Shown one piece after another: positions 46,607-57,600 of a stretch of 64,000 bases of DNA. The stretch spans positions 11,627,501-11,691,500 of the forward strand of contig JAILWY010000006.1 of the NCBI GenBank assembly GCA_022113835.1. Direction: 5' to 3'. The position numbers and the translations under genes are program-made. The stretch is from Atopsyche davidsoni (lineage: Eukaryota; Arthropoda; Insecta; Trichoptera; Hydrobiosidae). Position 1 is the stretch's first letter. Each line of letters starts with the position of its first letter. The notes beneath the pieces are model-generated. The model did not search any database. It worked only from the letters and a program-made list of their open reading frames with translations, and was not told the origin of the DNA.

Positions 46607-47212
46607 TAAGGGTCTAGGTCCCATAATCGAGTTTTTTTTTTATCATTTTCTAGTCCGTTTTGCGAAAAATCGACTGCACCAATCAATAAGATTTAAATGT
46701 AAAAAAGTTTGGTACATCCCTTCACCTGAACACAATATATTTTTATTTCTTATAAATATACTATTAATATGATAAATATGTGTTTTTCCGATTAAAATGT
46801 AGGAATTTGGAGATTCGTCTAGTACATTTTCCAAGAATCCTAAACATTTAAAAGTCTTTTTTTCAATTAGAATTAAAAGATTAAATATAAACCATGTGCG
46901 TCTTATTAATTTTAAAATTAAAAAAAAAAATCTTTAGCAAACTTTGGTTTTGAAAAGTCGTCATTTTATCCAATTTTTCAACATCTGTAAGATTTTATTT
47001 TACCCTAAAAATGGACGTTAATTAAATAATAAAAATTAGATAAATATAATTTATAGTTTTTTCAATACTGTGTAAAAAAATCAAATTTCGATATAGAAAA
47101 ATAAAGTGACAATTAAATTAATTAAATGACACGATTTCGCCAGGTAATGCACTGACTGTGGTGTCCGGTTGGACACCAGAGGCAGTTAAATGGCTGGGAG
47201 CAACTGCCTTAA
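46607..47212 (+). mobile_element. TTAA-flanked element, complete copy, inserted in the Helitron
   Basis: It is flanked by TTAA (46607-46610 and 47209-47212) in a Helitron whose other copy lacks it, so the boundaries are exact. The ends TTAAGGGTCTAGGTCCCA and, inverted, TTAAGGCAGTTGCTCCCA are weakly similar. Near the right end are two small hairpins, GTGTCC...GGACAC at 47161 and GGCAGTT...AACTGCC at 47181. No coding sequence; a piggyBac-mobilised MITE is likely. Confidence 0.8.
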
Positions 47213-47592
47213 TGATGTGGTTAATAATTTCTAATGCAATTTCGATAAAAAAAAAATAGAGATGGCACTTGTGTCAAACTGACAAACGGGAAATTAATTT
47301 TTTTGTAAAAGTTCTAAATTTGAAAATCTCGCGGTGAACAACAGAATCATATAATTCGTACATATTGAAACTCGCTTAAGCATATTTTATAGTTTATGAA
47401 TAAAAATATTATCCTATCGTCTTGAAATTCGCCACATAGCTGCGGAAAAATTTACTTAACTTATGTGCAAAAAATCAGCGTTGTATCTTTTAAGATATTC
47501 TATAGAGAACCAAAAATCGAAACATACATACACACACACACACACACACAATGGCTATTATTATAGTAGACAATGGCTATTATTATAGTAGA

Positions 47593-49103
47593 TATAGTTA
47601 AATTTTTACAAAATTACAGACGGACTCTTCATTATTTAACTCGCTTCATACACCTCGACCTTTCGATGGGGATGCACGGGAACCCCGAAAACCGGTTCGT
47701 ATCTATGCATTACATACCAGTGCTGTTAAGATCGAGGATTCAATCAGGGCTCAAGATCCAACCGACGTCTCGGGTAACCGGTCTTCCAGGTGCTCGGGTT
47801 ATTCACTACCCTAGGAGACGATCGGGAGTGACCTCCTCGCTGTCCGCTCCCTCGGCTCGGACGACTCGCCGGCTGCAGCGCGTCCTCGAGCACTTGCCGC
47901 CGCCATTTACACGAGCACCTACTCACCAGCTAAGTTACTGAGTGTACCCTCGAAATAAACATATACAAGGATTAGGTTTTATTTTCTTAGCCATCAATTG
48001 TTTTTGTCCAGTAGAAGTATATTAGAAACATAAATCCAAATTTATCCCTACCTTCTTGCCTCGTCGAAGCAATAATGAATTGAGAGATCATTGTCAACAA
48101 ACATATATATATATATATATACACACACACGCATATATATTATATTCGGGTATACATAAAGTTCGGTTTACTCATGAACAGGGGTGTAGGTATATAGTCC
48201 TGCTCATGAGTAAACTGCTCAAAGCAATCGGGCCATAGTTTTCTCTAAGTCGAGTTGAGGGTTCCATATTCATATTCCAGGCTTTGTCGACATTGCTCGT
48301 ATGCCGAAACATCGCTCGTATGCTGAGTTACAATGCTCGCGCTGACGCGAAACGTCAACACATTCATGGGTTGACAGCCGGCGACCGACGCACGGATGTC
48401 CACAAGTTTCTCCGAGAAAGCGCTTATATAAAGTACACCTAGTTTCACTGTTATACTGATTTTTAAATATGGGCTTTAAAAAAATACAATTTTTTTTGCC
48501 TTTTTTAAATTCTATTTATTCAGAACCGACCATCTTCCTGACGGGTATCAAGTTCAGGGTTGCGAAGACACGCTCAATGAAACAAATGACCGTAACAGTG
48601 ATCCTGCTGAAGAGAAGTCTGAATCGGTTGCGTTCACTTTATATTCAATTAGGGCAAAAATCGGGTATTTCATTTTCTACAAAATGATACGAATGTTGAA
48701 CGAGCTTTCCTATTAATTTAATAAATGCTCAACGCAATATGAGGTCTATAAAATTTTGACACAATTGTTGATTACAGGTTTCATTACCAAGGTCGTCGAT
48801 CTGAAATTGTTTCCAATTATCTAACATCGAACTTGAATCGCATCGAGTACTATCAAGTGACCAAAGTAATATCATATCAATCGGAAAGAAAAGATGAATA
48901 GTCGACGAAAGTGATAACAGTAATTAAATTGTTGGTTAATTTTATAAAATTTATATTTTTTGTTTCGTAAATATTTGTATTGTAAAATGAATTACAGACA
49001 AAAACCTACCTTTATATTTCTGTCATTTTATAAATAGAACGTTTTTTTAAATATATTTTAAATATATTTTTTAAATATATTTTTTAAATATATTTTTTAA
49101 ATA

Positions 49104-49181
<78 letters not shown>

Positions 49182-49300
49182 TATATGTGTGTGTGTATTT
49201 AGTTTTATTTTACGTTGAAATAAATGACAGAATTATGCACATTTTAGTTTATTTTCGATTGACACGATTTTCGAAGGAACCTATCTTCAGTGTTAATCGG
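47593..49300. other. Unassigned AT-rich region with repeats
   Basis: The 47573-47941 frame has no recognisable motif and may belong to a solo LTR-like element. An inverted repeat GTTTACTCATGAACAGG / CCTGCTCATGAGTAAAC lies at about 48167-48216. A (TA)n microsatellite occupies 49102-49177. No supported gene. Confidence 0.5.
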
Positions 49301-49462
49301 AGATAGGTGTATAACAATAAAAAGGCAGGTCCCGCGCGCAGGTCCGTCGCTCCTCGTTGGTCATTTCAGTTCACTCGCTCATTTGAAAAAAGGCAACCAC
49401 TCATCGTTCTGCCGGGCGATATGAATTCATACACCGTTAGCCCGGACTACCCTTGGACGAGT

Positions 49463-49520
49463 AGAGGAAGCGAGGAAGCGAGGAAGCGAGGAAGCGAGGA
49501 AGCGAGGAAGCGAGGAAGCG
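49463..49520. repeat. (GAGGAAGC)n tandem repeat
   Basis: About seven copies of an 8-bp unit upstream of masquerade. Confidence 0.92.
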
Positions 49521-49775
49521 ACGAGGCGAGGCCGCGCGTCCACCCCGCCGGCGGCAGTCCGGGTGTCGCAGGCTGACGTCCAAGAAAACTGAAAAAAAAG
49601 TAGCACGCCTCGAGGCGGGCTGCACCGTCGGATAATGTATAATTTGTTTGACAAGTGAACCGTTACCGAGACCTGTCGCGGTACAGTTACTCCTCGCCTC
49701 GGGCCGGCCTCCTCCGTGCGCCGCGCAGTCATCGTCCGGCGCTCCTCGTGGCGGCACGCACGCTTCCTCGTCTGT

Positions 49776-49828
49776 CGGTGTTGCAGTGTTGCGGTGTTGC
49801 GGTGTTGCGGTGTTGCGGTGTTGCGGTG
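49776..49828. repeat. (TGTTGCGG)n tandem repeat upstream of masquerade
   Basis: About six copies of a TGTTGCGG/TGTTGCAG unit, 140 bp before the masquerade ATG. It may fall in its 5' UTR or promoter. Confidence 0.88.
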
Positions 49829-49968
49829 GACGGTGTCGCAGTGTCAGTGTCGCAGTGGCCAGGCCGCCGTCTCTGCCGTCTCCGCCGTCTCCGCCGACAC
49901 CGGCCCTCCCGGACCCGCGGTGATGAGCTCCGGGACCCCGCGATAGAGCGTAGCCCATCGCCTTCAGG

Positions 49969-52900
49969 ATGCCGCCGTGGCGGTCCGCGCTGCTGCTGAC
50001 GGTGGCCGCCCTCGCCGGGGCGCAGGACGACTCCTTCGCCGGCAGCTTCCTCTCAGGTGCGCTCCCCGGGCGGCCCCGCCTCCGCCCCCGCCCCCGCCCT
50101 CGCCCCCGGTCGGTCGCTCTGCCGTCCGTCGGCAATGGAACGTTCGGTATGGGGCGCATCAACATAACGGAGTTGCGATCGTTCAGGAAGAAGACGATCG
50201 CCGTCCTCGCAGATTTAACGGTACCCGCGTTGAGCGATACCGCCGCAAACTTTGCACCTCCGCGAATCGACAGAGCAGCGCGTCGAGGGACGCGAGCCGT
50301 CGAGGATGTCCGATGGACCCGAGCGGGACGTCGTGTCAGAGGACGTATTGTATTTTCAGACAAACAGTCCGCGCACGAAACGAAGAGAAAAATCCTCCTG
50401 CCCGGTGTAAAATTCGTGTCTATCTTAAATTAATAATCGCGTTCGCGTCCTCTCCGAATTGATTGGAATTTAAAATTATTGCATATGAAAAATATTGCAT
50501 TTCATCGTCCCAAAGCCGCAGAAGTTTGAAAGCCGTAAAATATTGAAGCAGTTTGAGTTCATCTGTCGCATCCGCGGGCACGACTATCGAGTTATCGCCG
50601 AGCTGTAGGGCCCCAGCGGTCGGAAGATCGAGACGACTCGTCGTTTCGCACGCGTACCGTTCACATAATATAACAAAAAAGATGAATATATTCCGAAAGA
50701 CTCGCCCGCCGGCGCGCGCAGTGGGTCAGCCGCGCCGAGAAAGTCCGCGGCCGCCGACTGGCCGCGCGGACACTCCGTCTCCGGAAATATATCTTACTGT
50801 TTCGTATAAAATTAACGATCAAAATTCATCGAAAAACGCGGTGCTCGAGCGACCCCTCTAGGAAGGGGGGGGGAGGCACTCCGCCCCCGAGGTGCGCTTC
50901 GCCGGGAACAAAACTTGTAACAGTATTCTTTCTTTCGAGCTGTGTAGATGCAAATGTTAACTCATCACCTCGGGACAGTCGCCCCGTTATTTTTTCAGCG
51001 TCGATATGCAGGCGCTCGCCGATAGGAAACTTCTGCATTCTGCTCGCCCGTATCCGGCGAGTCCGGCGACCGAATCCTCAAAGGGGACCGAATGACTCCA
51101 GGCCGTCGCTCGGAGGCACCCCCTTCCCGTCTCGGGGGGGCCTCCGCCCGGGAGGGGTAGCTAGCGAGCGGACGTCCGTCGCGGCCCGCGCTCTCGGAGC
51201 CGCCGCAGACGGAGTACGCGGAAACGTGCCGGAGATCGCTCGAGCGTCAACAGAGCAGAGCCGCCGTCGCCCGCTCTCTCCGGAGACGCCGCCCGCCGGT
51301 CTCCGGCCGGTCTTCAGCCGGGCCCCGCTGCCGGCGTCTCCCACGGCACGCCCACGCCGGAGGAGGAATTCGCGTTAACGGTTAACTCGGAATTCCGAGA
51401 GCGAAGAGCGAGGCCTCCGACCCGCTCGCTCGTTGCGCGTGCGCTTCCGGACTCCGTGGCCCCGCGCGCACGCCGCCGCGCGACGATCGGGACGAACTCG
51501 TATTCTCTTTCAGGCCTTCTGGACACCCTAGACTCCTCGCTGGACGCCAAGGACTGTCCGGGCATGTGCGTGCACGCTCTAGCCACCCTCATCTGCTACG
51601 ACGTCCTGGAAGACGTCCAGTGCCCCAATCCCGGCATGAAGTGCTGCATCGACTCGGCGCCGGGTGAGTTCCTCGCGTCGCTAGCCTCCTCCGGCCGGCC
51701 GGGTGGCCTTCTCTCTTGACGCTTCTTCTGTTTTCCGCAGGAAACGAAACCTCCACCGAGAAGTCGCCGGTCCCGCCCGCCGTCGCGGACGAGACGCCGG
51801 AGCGGCCCGCGTCCGCCCGGCCGGCGCCCGACCCGCCCGCCAAGCCGCCCAAGAAGGACAGCGGTAATGCTCGGGCCTCCTCGGGTGAGCGACGACCCTC
51901 TCTCGTCCGCACCGGCTGATCGCCGCCCGTCCTCCCTTGCAGCCAAGAGCTGTCCGGGCGTGTGCGTGGCGGACCGCATCGCGGAGTACTGCGAGGCTTA
52001 CTTGGCCGCCCCCGAGCTCTGCAAGTCCGGCCTGCGCTGCTGTGTGGCCAGAGACGCCTACGGAGACTCCCCGCCCGACGGCCTCGTGGTTCCCACCAAG
52101 GGGACGCGCCCGACGAACTCCCCCGCGGCCGTGCCCGCCGTCACCTCAGTCGCGGTGAGTGAGCGTCCGCCCTCGGGATTCCGCCACCCGACTTCGGCTG
52201 ACGCTCCTCCTTCCCGTTACAGAAGATCACGACGGCCGCTCCGGTGTCCGAGCGCCCGGACGCGTCGGGGGCGGCGGCGGGGGCGGCGGGCGGCCGCGAG
52301 TGCGCCGGCGAGTGCGTGAGCGGCCTGTTCGCGCTCTTCTGCGACGACATCGACGGCGACGCCGCCTGTCCCGGCGACGCCAGCTGCTGCGTCACGGCCG
52401 CCGTCAGCGCGGCGCCCTCCTCCACGCCCGCACCGCGCCCGCCCGCCACGCGACGGCCCCAGACCGCACCGGTGAGACAATCTTTTTGGTCACTATTGGA
52501 GAACGGGGCCGAGTTGCTGGCCGGCAAGGTAATCACTCTTCTCGTCGGCCCGTCCCGCCGCGCGGGGAGCCTCGCGCCGCGCCGGACGGACGCTCCCCCG
52601 TCCGGCCCGGCCGCGGCTCCCGGCGCGGCCGAGACGGGGCGTTCCGCGAGCGCAGACGGACGGTCCGGTGCCGACGAGCGCTCGGGAACCGCGGCTTCTC
52701 GAGCGCTCGGTCCGGCGCTCTCCGAACGAATCTCAACTGCCCATCGCCGGCCGCACAGCCCGCCGTCCCGCCGCCGGCGCCTCGCTGTCCCGGCTTCTGC
52801 TTGCTCAGCATCATGGCCGCCTTCTGCGAGCGTCCGTCCGTTCTGCTGCCGCACACGGCCAACTGCAAGCGCGGGAGCGTCTGCTGCGACAACACGCGGG

Positions 52901-54237
52901 CCCCGCCGCCCACGCCGCGACCCCGCCCCGTCGTCGCGCCGCCCGCACCCCCCGCGCCCCCGCTCGACCCGCGTCCCGACTGTCCGGGCTCCTGCATCGT
53001 GTCCTACCTGTCGTTCACCTGCTTCAGTGAGTTCTCCTCTCTTTTTGCGCTTCGGAGTCGACGAGTAGGGTACACCGCGCGCGACTCATCTCGCTCTCCC
53101 GCTTCAGGGAACGCCGAGATGACCGATCTGTTCAAGTGTCGCAAGAGCGGCACGCAGTGCTGCGCGCCCAAGTCTCGCGTCCAGGAGGCGCTGGGCGGCA
53201 AGGACGTCCCCGCGGCCGCGGCCCGCAACGACACCGTCGCGGCCCCGTCGGCGGCGGCGGCGGCGGTGGCGGCGGCACCCGCGCTGACGGCTGCGGCGCC
53301 GGCCGCCGCGCCCTCGGGCCTGGCCCCCTTGCCCGCGCCCGCGCCCGCAGCCGCGCCGAGCGCCGAGCCCCCGCGCGCGCCCGTGTACAGCAAGTACGTG
53401 TGCGGCGTGAAGGGCACGTCGCGAGGAGCGCGCGTGGTGGGCGGCGAGGACGGCGAGCACGGCGAGTGGTGCTGGCAAGTGGCGCTGATCAACTCGCTGA
53501 ACCAGTACCTGTGCGGCGCGGCGCTCATCGGGACGCAGTGGGTGCTCACGGCGGCGCATTGCGTCACCAACATCGTGCGCTCGGGGGACGCCGTGTACGT
53601 GCGGGTGGGGGACCACGACCTCACGCGCAAGTACGGCTCGCCGGGCGCGCAGACGCTGCGGGTGGCCACCACCTACATCCACCACAACCACAACTCGCAG
53701 ACCCTGGACAACGACATCGCGCTGCTGCGCCTGCACGGGCAGGCCGAGCTGCGCGGCGGCGTGTGCCTGGTGTGCCTGCCCGCGCGCGGCGTGTCGCACG
53801 CGCCTTCCAAGCGCTGCACCGTCACGGGCTACGGCTACATGGGCGAGGCGGGCCCGATTCCGCTGCGCGTTCGCGAGGCCGACATCCCCATCGTCAGCGA
53901 CGCCGAGTGCATCCGCAAAGTCAACGCCGTCACGGAGAAGATCTTCATACTCCCCGCCAGTAGCTTCTGCGCCGGGGGCGAGGAGGGCAACGACGCGTGC
54001 CAGGTGAGCGGCGCGCCCGGCGACGAGCGGCGCGGCTCGGCCCGGGCTGATCGATCGCTCTGTTTTCAGGGCGACGGAGGAGGACCCCTGGTGTGCCAGG
54101 ACGATGGCTTCTACGAGCTGGCGGGCTTGGTGTCGTGGGGCTTCGGGTGCGGCCGCCAGGATGTACCCGGTGTTTACGTCAAGGTCTCTTCCTTCATAGG
54201 CTGGATCAATCAGATCATCAGCGTCAACAATCTGTAG
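49969..54237 (+). CDS. mas: masquerade-like secreted serine protease homolog with five clip domains
   Basis: Non-catalytic, secreted serine protease homolog; fly masquerade acts in muscle attachment and axon guidance. Coding exons are 49969-50056, 51514-51663, 51741-51863, 51943-52154, 52223-52471, 52759-53026, 53108-54003 and 54070-54237 (717 aa, all GT-AG, phases agree). The signal peptide is residues 1-18 (MPPWRSALLLTVAALAGA). Five disulfide-knot (clip) modules start DCPGMC, SCPGVC, ECAGEC, RCPGFC and DCPGSC, each ending in a CC pair and joined by Pro/Ala-rich linkers. The chymotrypsin fold begins at about residue 473 (RVVGGEDGEHGEWCWQVAL). His (LTAAHC) and Asp (DNDIALL) are kept but the Ser motif reads GDGGGPLVC, so the nucleophile is Gly and the protein should be inactive. 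Very GC-rich coding sequence. Confidence 0.95.
50057..51513 (+). other. mas: First intron of masquerade, CpG-rich
   Basis: A 1.46-kb intron between the signal-peptide exon and the first clip exon. The frames inside (for example 50553-50861 and 51592-51314 on the reverse) have no family features and are compositional artefacts. Confidence 0.75.
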
Positions 54238-54327
54238 GGTCGCGGTCGACGAGCGCGGCCGTCTGTAAATATGACTGACGTAAATTTCGTCCAGCGGTGA
54301 ACTCGGTAACCGAGGAAGCTCACTGTT

Positions 54328-54333
54328 AATAAA
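54328..54333 (+). promoter_or_regulatory. mas: AATAAA polyadenylation signal of masquerade
   Basis: It lies 91 bp past the stop codon and is followed by a T-rich, GTCCAGTGAG stretch. It is the only plus-strand AATAAA close to the gene end. Confidence 0.7.
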
Positions 54334-54671
54334 AGTCCAGTGAGTTTTTTTGAGTTATTTATTTATTTATTGTATATATTTATAGTAAGTAATTCATTAA
54401 ATTATGCTCACTCGCATTCCTTATACATATCGTTAATAATAGTGAAGGAAATATAATATACTGGAATAATTATTGTATTTTGCATTTAATACATAAATAT
54501 AGAATATTATAAAAGAAAGAAACTTTTTAATATTTAACCGCTTCCAAATGAGAAAGGTTACTCTCACGCCAGCATAAAGTCAAAAACTGCAATTGGAGAA
54601 AAGTCCTCCTACGATATTCTGAAATCCTGACTGCTTGTGGATAAATACCGCAGCCTGCTCAGGTCCGGGAT

Positions 54672-57600
54672 TCAGTTGTGGTCGCCGAGGATCTTCTTTT
54701 GGATGATGTTGGGCTGCCTGAGGCGGGACGAGTGGTCCTTCTTAGAGCTACTGTTCTCTGAACGATTCAGATTTTCTTTGGATTGCTAAAAATTCAAAAT
54801 GTGAGTAGTCAGTAACCACATTACATTTCAAAGGACTGAATCGATCATGTAAAGCTTTTGAATTATACATTAACCTGGTCAGAGTGCTTAAGGCTGTAGA
54901 TGTCACTGTCAGAGGGACACTTGCTGAGGAGTGTGGGAGGAGCGGGCACAACGAAGCCGGGCGACGCTGGCGGTGATGAACTTACACTACCTTCGCTGTC
55001 TTCCACACACACAATGTTATCCACTGTCGGCTCCACTTCCGACTACAAAAAATCAATCCAAGTTATTGTCTACTGGAAAGTTATTAGATGACATGACTGG
55101 TGATTTCTTACTCACCTGGAGAGGTGCCACCTCCTGTGCTCGAGCAGCTAGTTTCTGCTGACGGAATCTGCGGATGATGACTTCATGAGGAGATGTGGCT
55201 GCGAGGTCTCGCGGGTAAGAATACTCTTTTCTTACTGGAGTTTTTCCTAAGGAAAATACGATTGTTCGTTCAGTTATGTTCAACCTGACATATTCTGATT
55301 TTAAATCCGGAACAATTAATTCACCTGTGGGAGAATACGTGTGATACTCTTGGGCAATGATCGTTGATTCCGTCTCTTCGTAGTCAGCAAGCTTGCTGCG
55401 GAGTGAGTCAGCGTAGTCGTGCAGAGTCTCTCCCAGTCGAGTCAAGTGAGCGAGTCCCGTGCAACTGTGGTTGTTTTCCTCTTGCATTGTCATCTCCAGC
55501 TCTGCAAGCACTCTCGGAACGGTCGCACAGTTGCGCTCCAGGAGCATGCAATAGTTTTGGTGTTGCTTCTCCAGTGCTTCATCACCTTGAGCTGCCTTGT
55601 TTAGTAAAATTTTCTTCATGTCTAGGGAATGTTGCCTCCAAGACTCTTGATTCGAGCTGGAGATATCTCGAATGGCTTCCTGAAATAGGCAGACATTAAA
55701 TTACTGCAGATATATATTTTAAAAGCCAGTGATGCAAGAAGAATGGCCTGTTGAATTTAAAAGATCATGCAAACCACCTTCACTATCAATATCATGTTTA
55801 AATTAATTTTAAAACAAACAATGTATTATTGGCTACGCATCACTGATCAATAGGTAGGCTCGGTAAGGGTGAAAGTGTGCTATGAGAATGTATAAATAAA
55901 GCAACACCAGAATGTGCAACTAAACTAAGCTGTTTGATATGTTTCAAAGGCATTTTTGTTGTATTAAAACACATTTTTATGCATTTGAATACAACAAATA
56001 TTAATTAATATACACCTATACCTCGCTATACGGCCGGTCGTTATACGGCCTAAAATGTTTCTATAACGGCCAAAAAACTTTTTTTCGATGTTATTTTGTT
56101 TACGAGCGTTATTCAGTGTGTGCTCATAGAGTGGCCGGTTTAGACTTGTCTGTGAGTGTTTTGTGTACATATTTATTACTGATTGTTACACATTAACTGG
56201 AAAAATAGGAAATAATTAGGGCCATTAGGGACATCAAAAAACGGAGAATGCCAATGAGTCAAATGATTATCCAGGAAAAAGCTTTAAGTATTTTCGAAAA
56301 TTTGAAGAATGGAGATACCGATGAATCTGCTGAAGATGTCACATTCCAAGCAAGCCGAGGATGGTTTGAAAAATTGAACCTGAACAAGTGTTTAACGTAG
56401 ACGAAACAGGGCTTTATTGGAAGCGAATGCCTGATCGCACGTACATTTCAAAAACCGAAAAATCTGCACCTGGTTATAAGGTGTCTAAAGAACGATTAAC
56501 TTTGCTACTTGGTTCAAATGCCGCGGGTGATTTTAAGCTAAAACCACTTTTAATATATTTGTCCGAAAATCCAAGGCCTCTTAAAGGACTAAATAAAAAT
56601 CAATTCATATGAAATCCAACAAGAAAGCTTGGATGACTAAAGCTACTTTTGAGGATTGGTTCAAAAATCACTTTTGTACAGAAGTGAAAAAATATTAACC
56701 AACAAGGCTTTGCTAATTTTGGATAATGTACCAGGGCATCTTACAAATTTATCCGAGCTATCTGAAGATGTCATAAATATTGACCCAAAACATTAGAATG
56801 CATAAAAACCAATTGGAAATTGATAAAACGAAAAGGGGGAATTAAAAACATCTATTACACACAAGGCTCACCTGCACGTTTTGCACTGCGTCCTGTGCTT
56901 CCAGCAACCCCGCAGCGCGCTGCTCAGCCAGGCCTACCAGTTCTGCCGTCATCAGATTGTTTTCCTCGGTAACTGCTGTCGTCAACTCTGCAGCTGTGGC
57001 AGCGATACGCTGTAAAGCATGGCCTTCACTTGCTAGCACCTGTGCCAGTGCTTGTCCACTTGTCTCCTGCGCTACCTCTGCCGTAGCCGCCTCTGACTCC
57101 ATTGCCAAATGGGCCACCGTCTGACATTCCTCTAATGCTGCCAGGGATGCCTTCAAGACTACCATGTTCTTGCTTATCTCCTAAGGTGAAACCAAAAAAT
57201 TGACAAAATAGCAGATATTTTTATGAATATAATAATATAGAACCATAAAATAATTAATTACCTCGTGCTGCATGCGAGACAAGGTAACACTGGCTCGGTG
57301 CTGTTCGCGACGCTGTTCCTCACACTGCATGTGGCGACGGACCAACTCCTCCATTGTAGAGGTGGTGCGTGCCTGCCATTCCTTTTGGTGTAGCTGCAAG
57401 GTCTCCAACTTGGCTGCCGAGGCATCATTCTGCAATTCCAAGTGAAAAACATTCCCAGAAATGAGACAAAGTAAATTAGTGAAAAAGAGAACAAGAATAG
57501 ACAAAGAAAGCTTCTCACCCAGAGTCGCACATAATCCCGCATCTGCAGTAATCCACGACAGTGAGAACGTTGGCCTTCTTCCAACTCCGCTAGACGCGCC

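Larger units (their letters stand above)
45965..47592 (-). mobile_element. Second Helitron of the same family, carrying a Rep N-terminal fragment
   Basis: The minus-strand 5' end is A^TCTACTATAATAATAGCC at 47592 (a second TCTACTATAATAATAGCC lies 22 bp inside). The 3' end is at 45965: the hairpin CGTCAT-TTT-ATGACG followed 13 nt later by CTAG^T, a textbook Helitron terminus. It is interrupted at 46607-47212 by a TTAA-flanked element; removing that rejoins TTGAGTTA and TTAATGATGTG as in copy 1. Confidence 0.85.

Noticed and set aside
47573..47941. 122-codon frame near the end of the Helitron cluster
   Set aside because: No motif; starts inside Helitron terminal sequence. Possibly an LTR-like element but unsupported.
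49437..50363. 308-codon minus-strand frame upstream of masquerade
   Set aside because: It includes two tandem repeats and the antisense of exon 1; no motif.
52533..53068. Continuous read-through of masquerade introns as one 692-codon frame
   Set aside because: Introns happen to be open; GT-AG junctions at clip-domain borders restore family-like linkers and skip Arg-rich nonsense.
53104..53963. Antisense and frame-shifted long frames over masquerade exon 7
   Set aside because: Shadows of a GC-rich coding exon; the sense frame carries all protease motifs.
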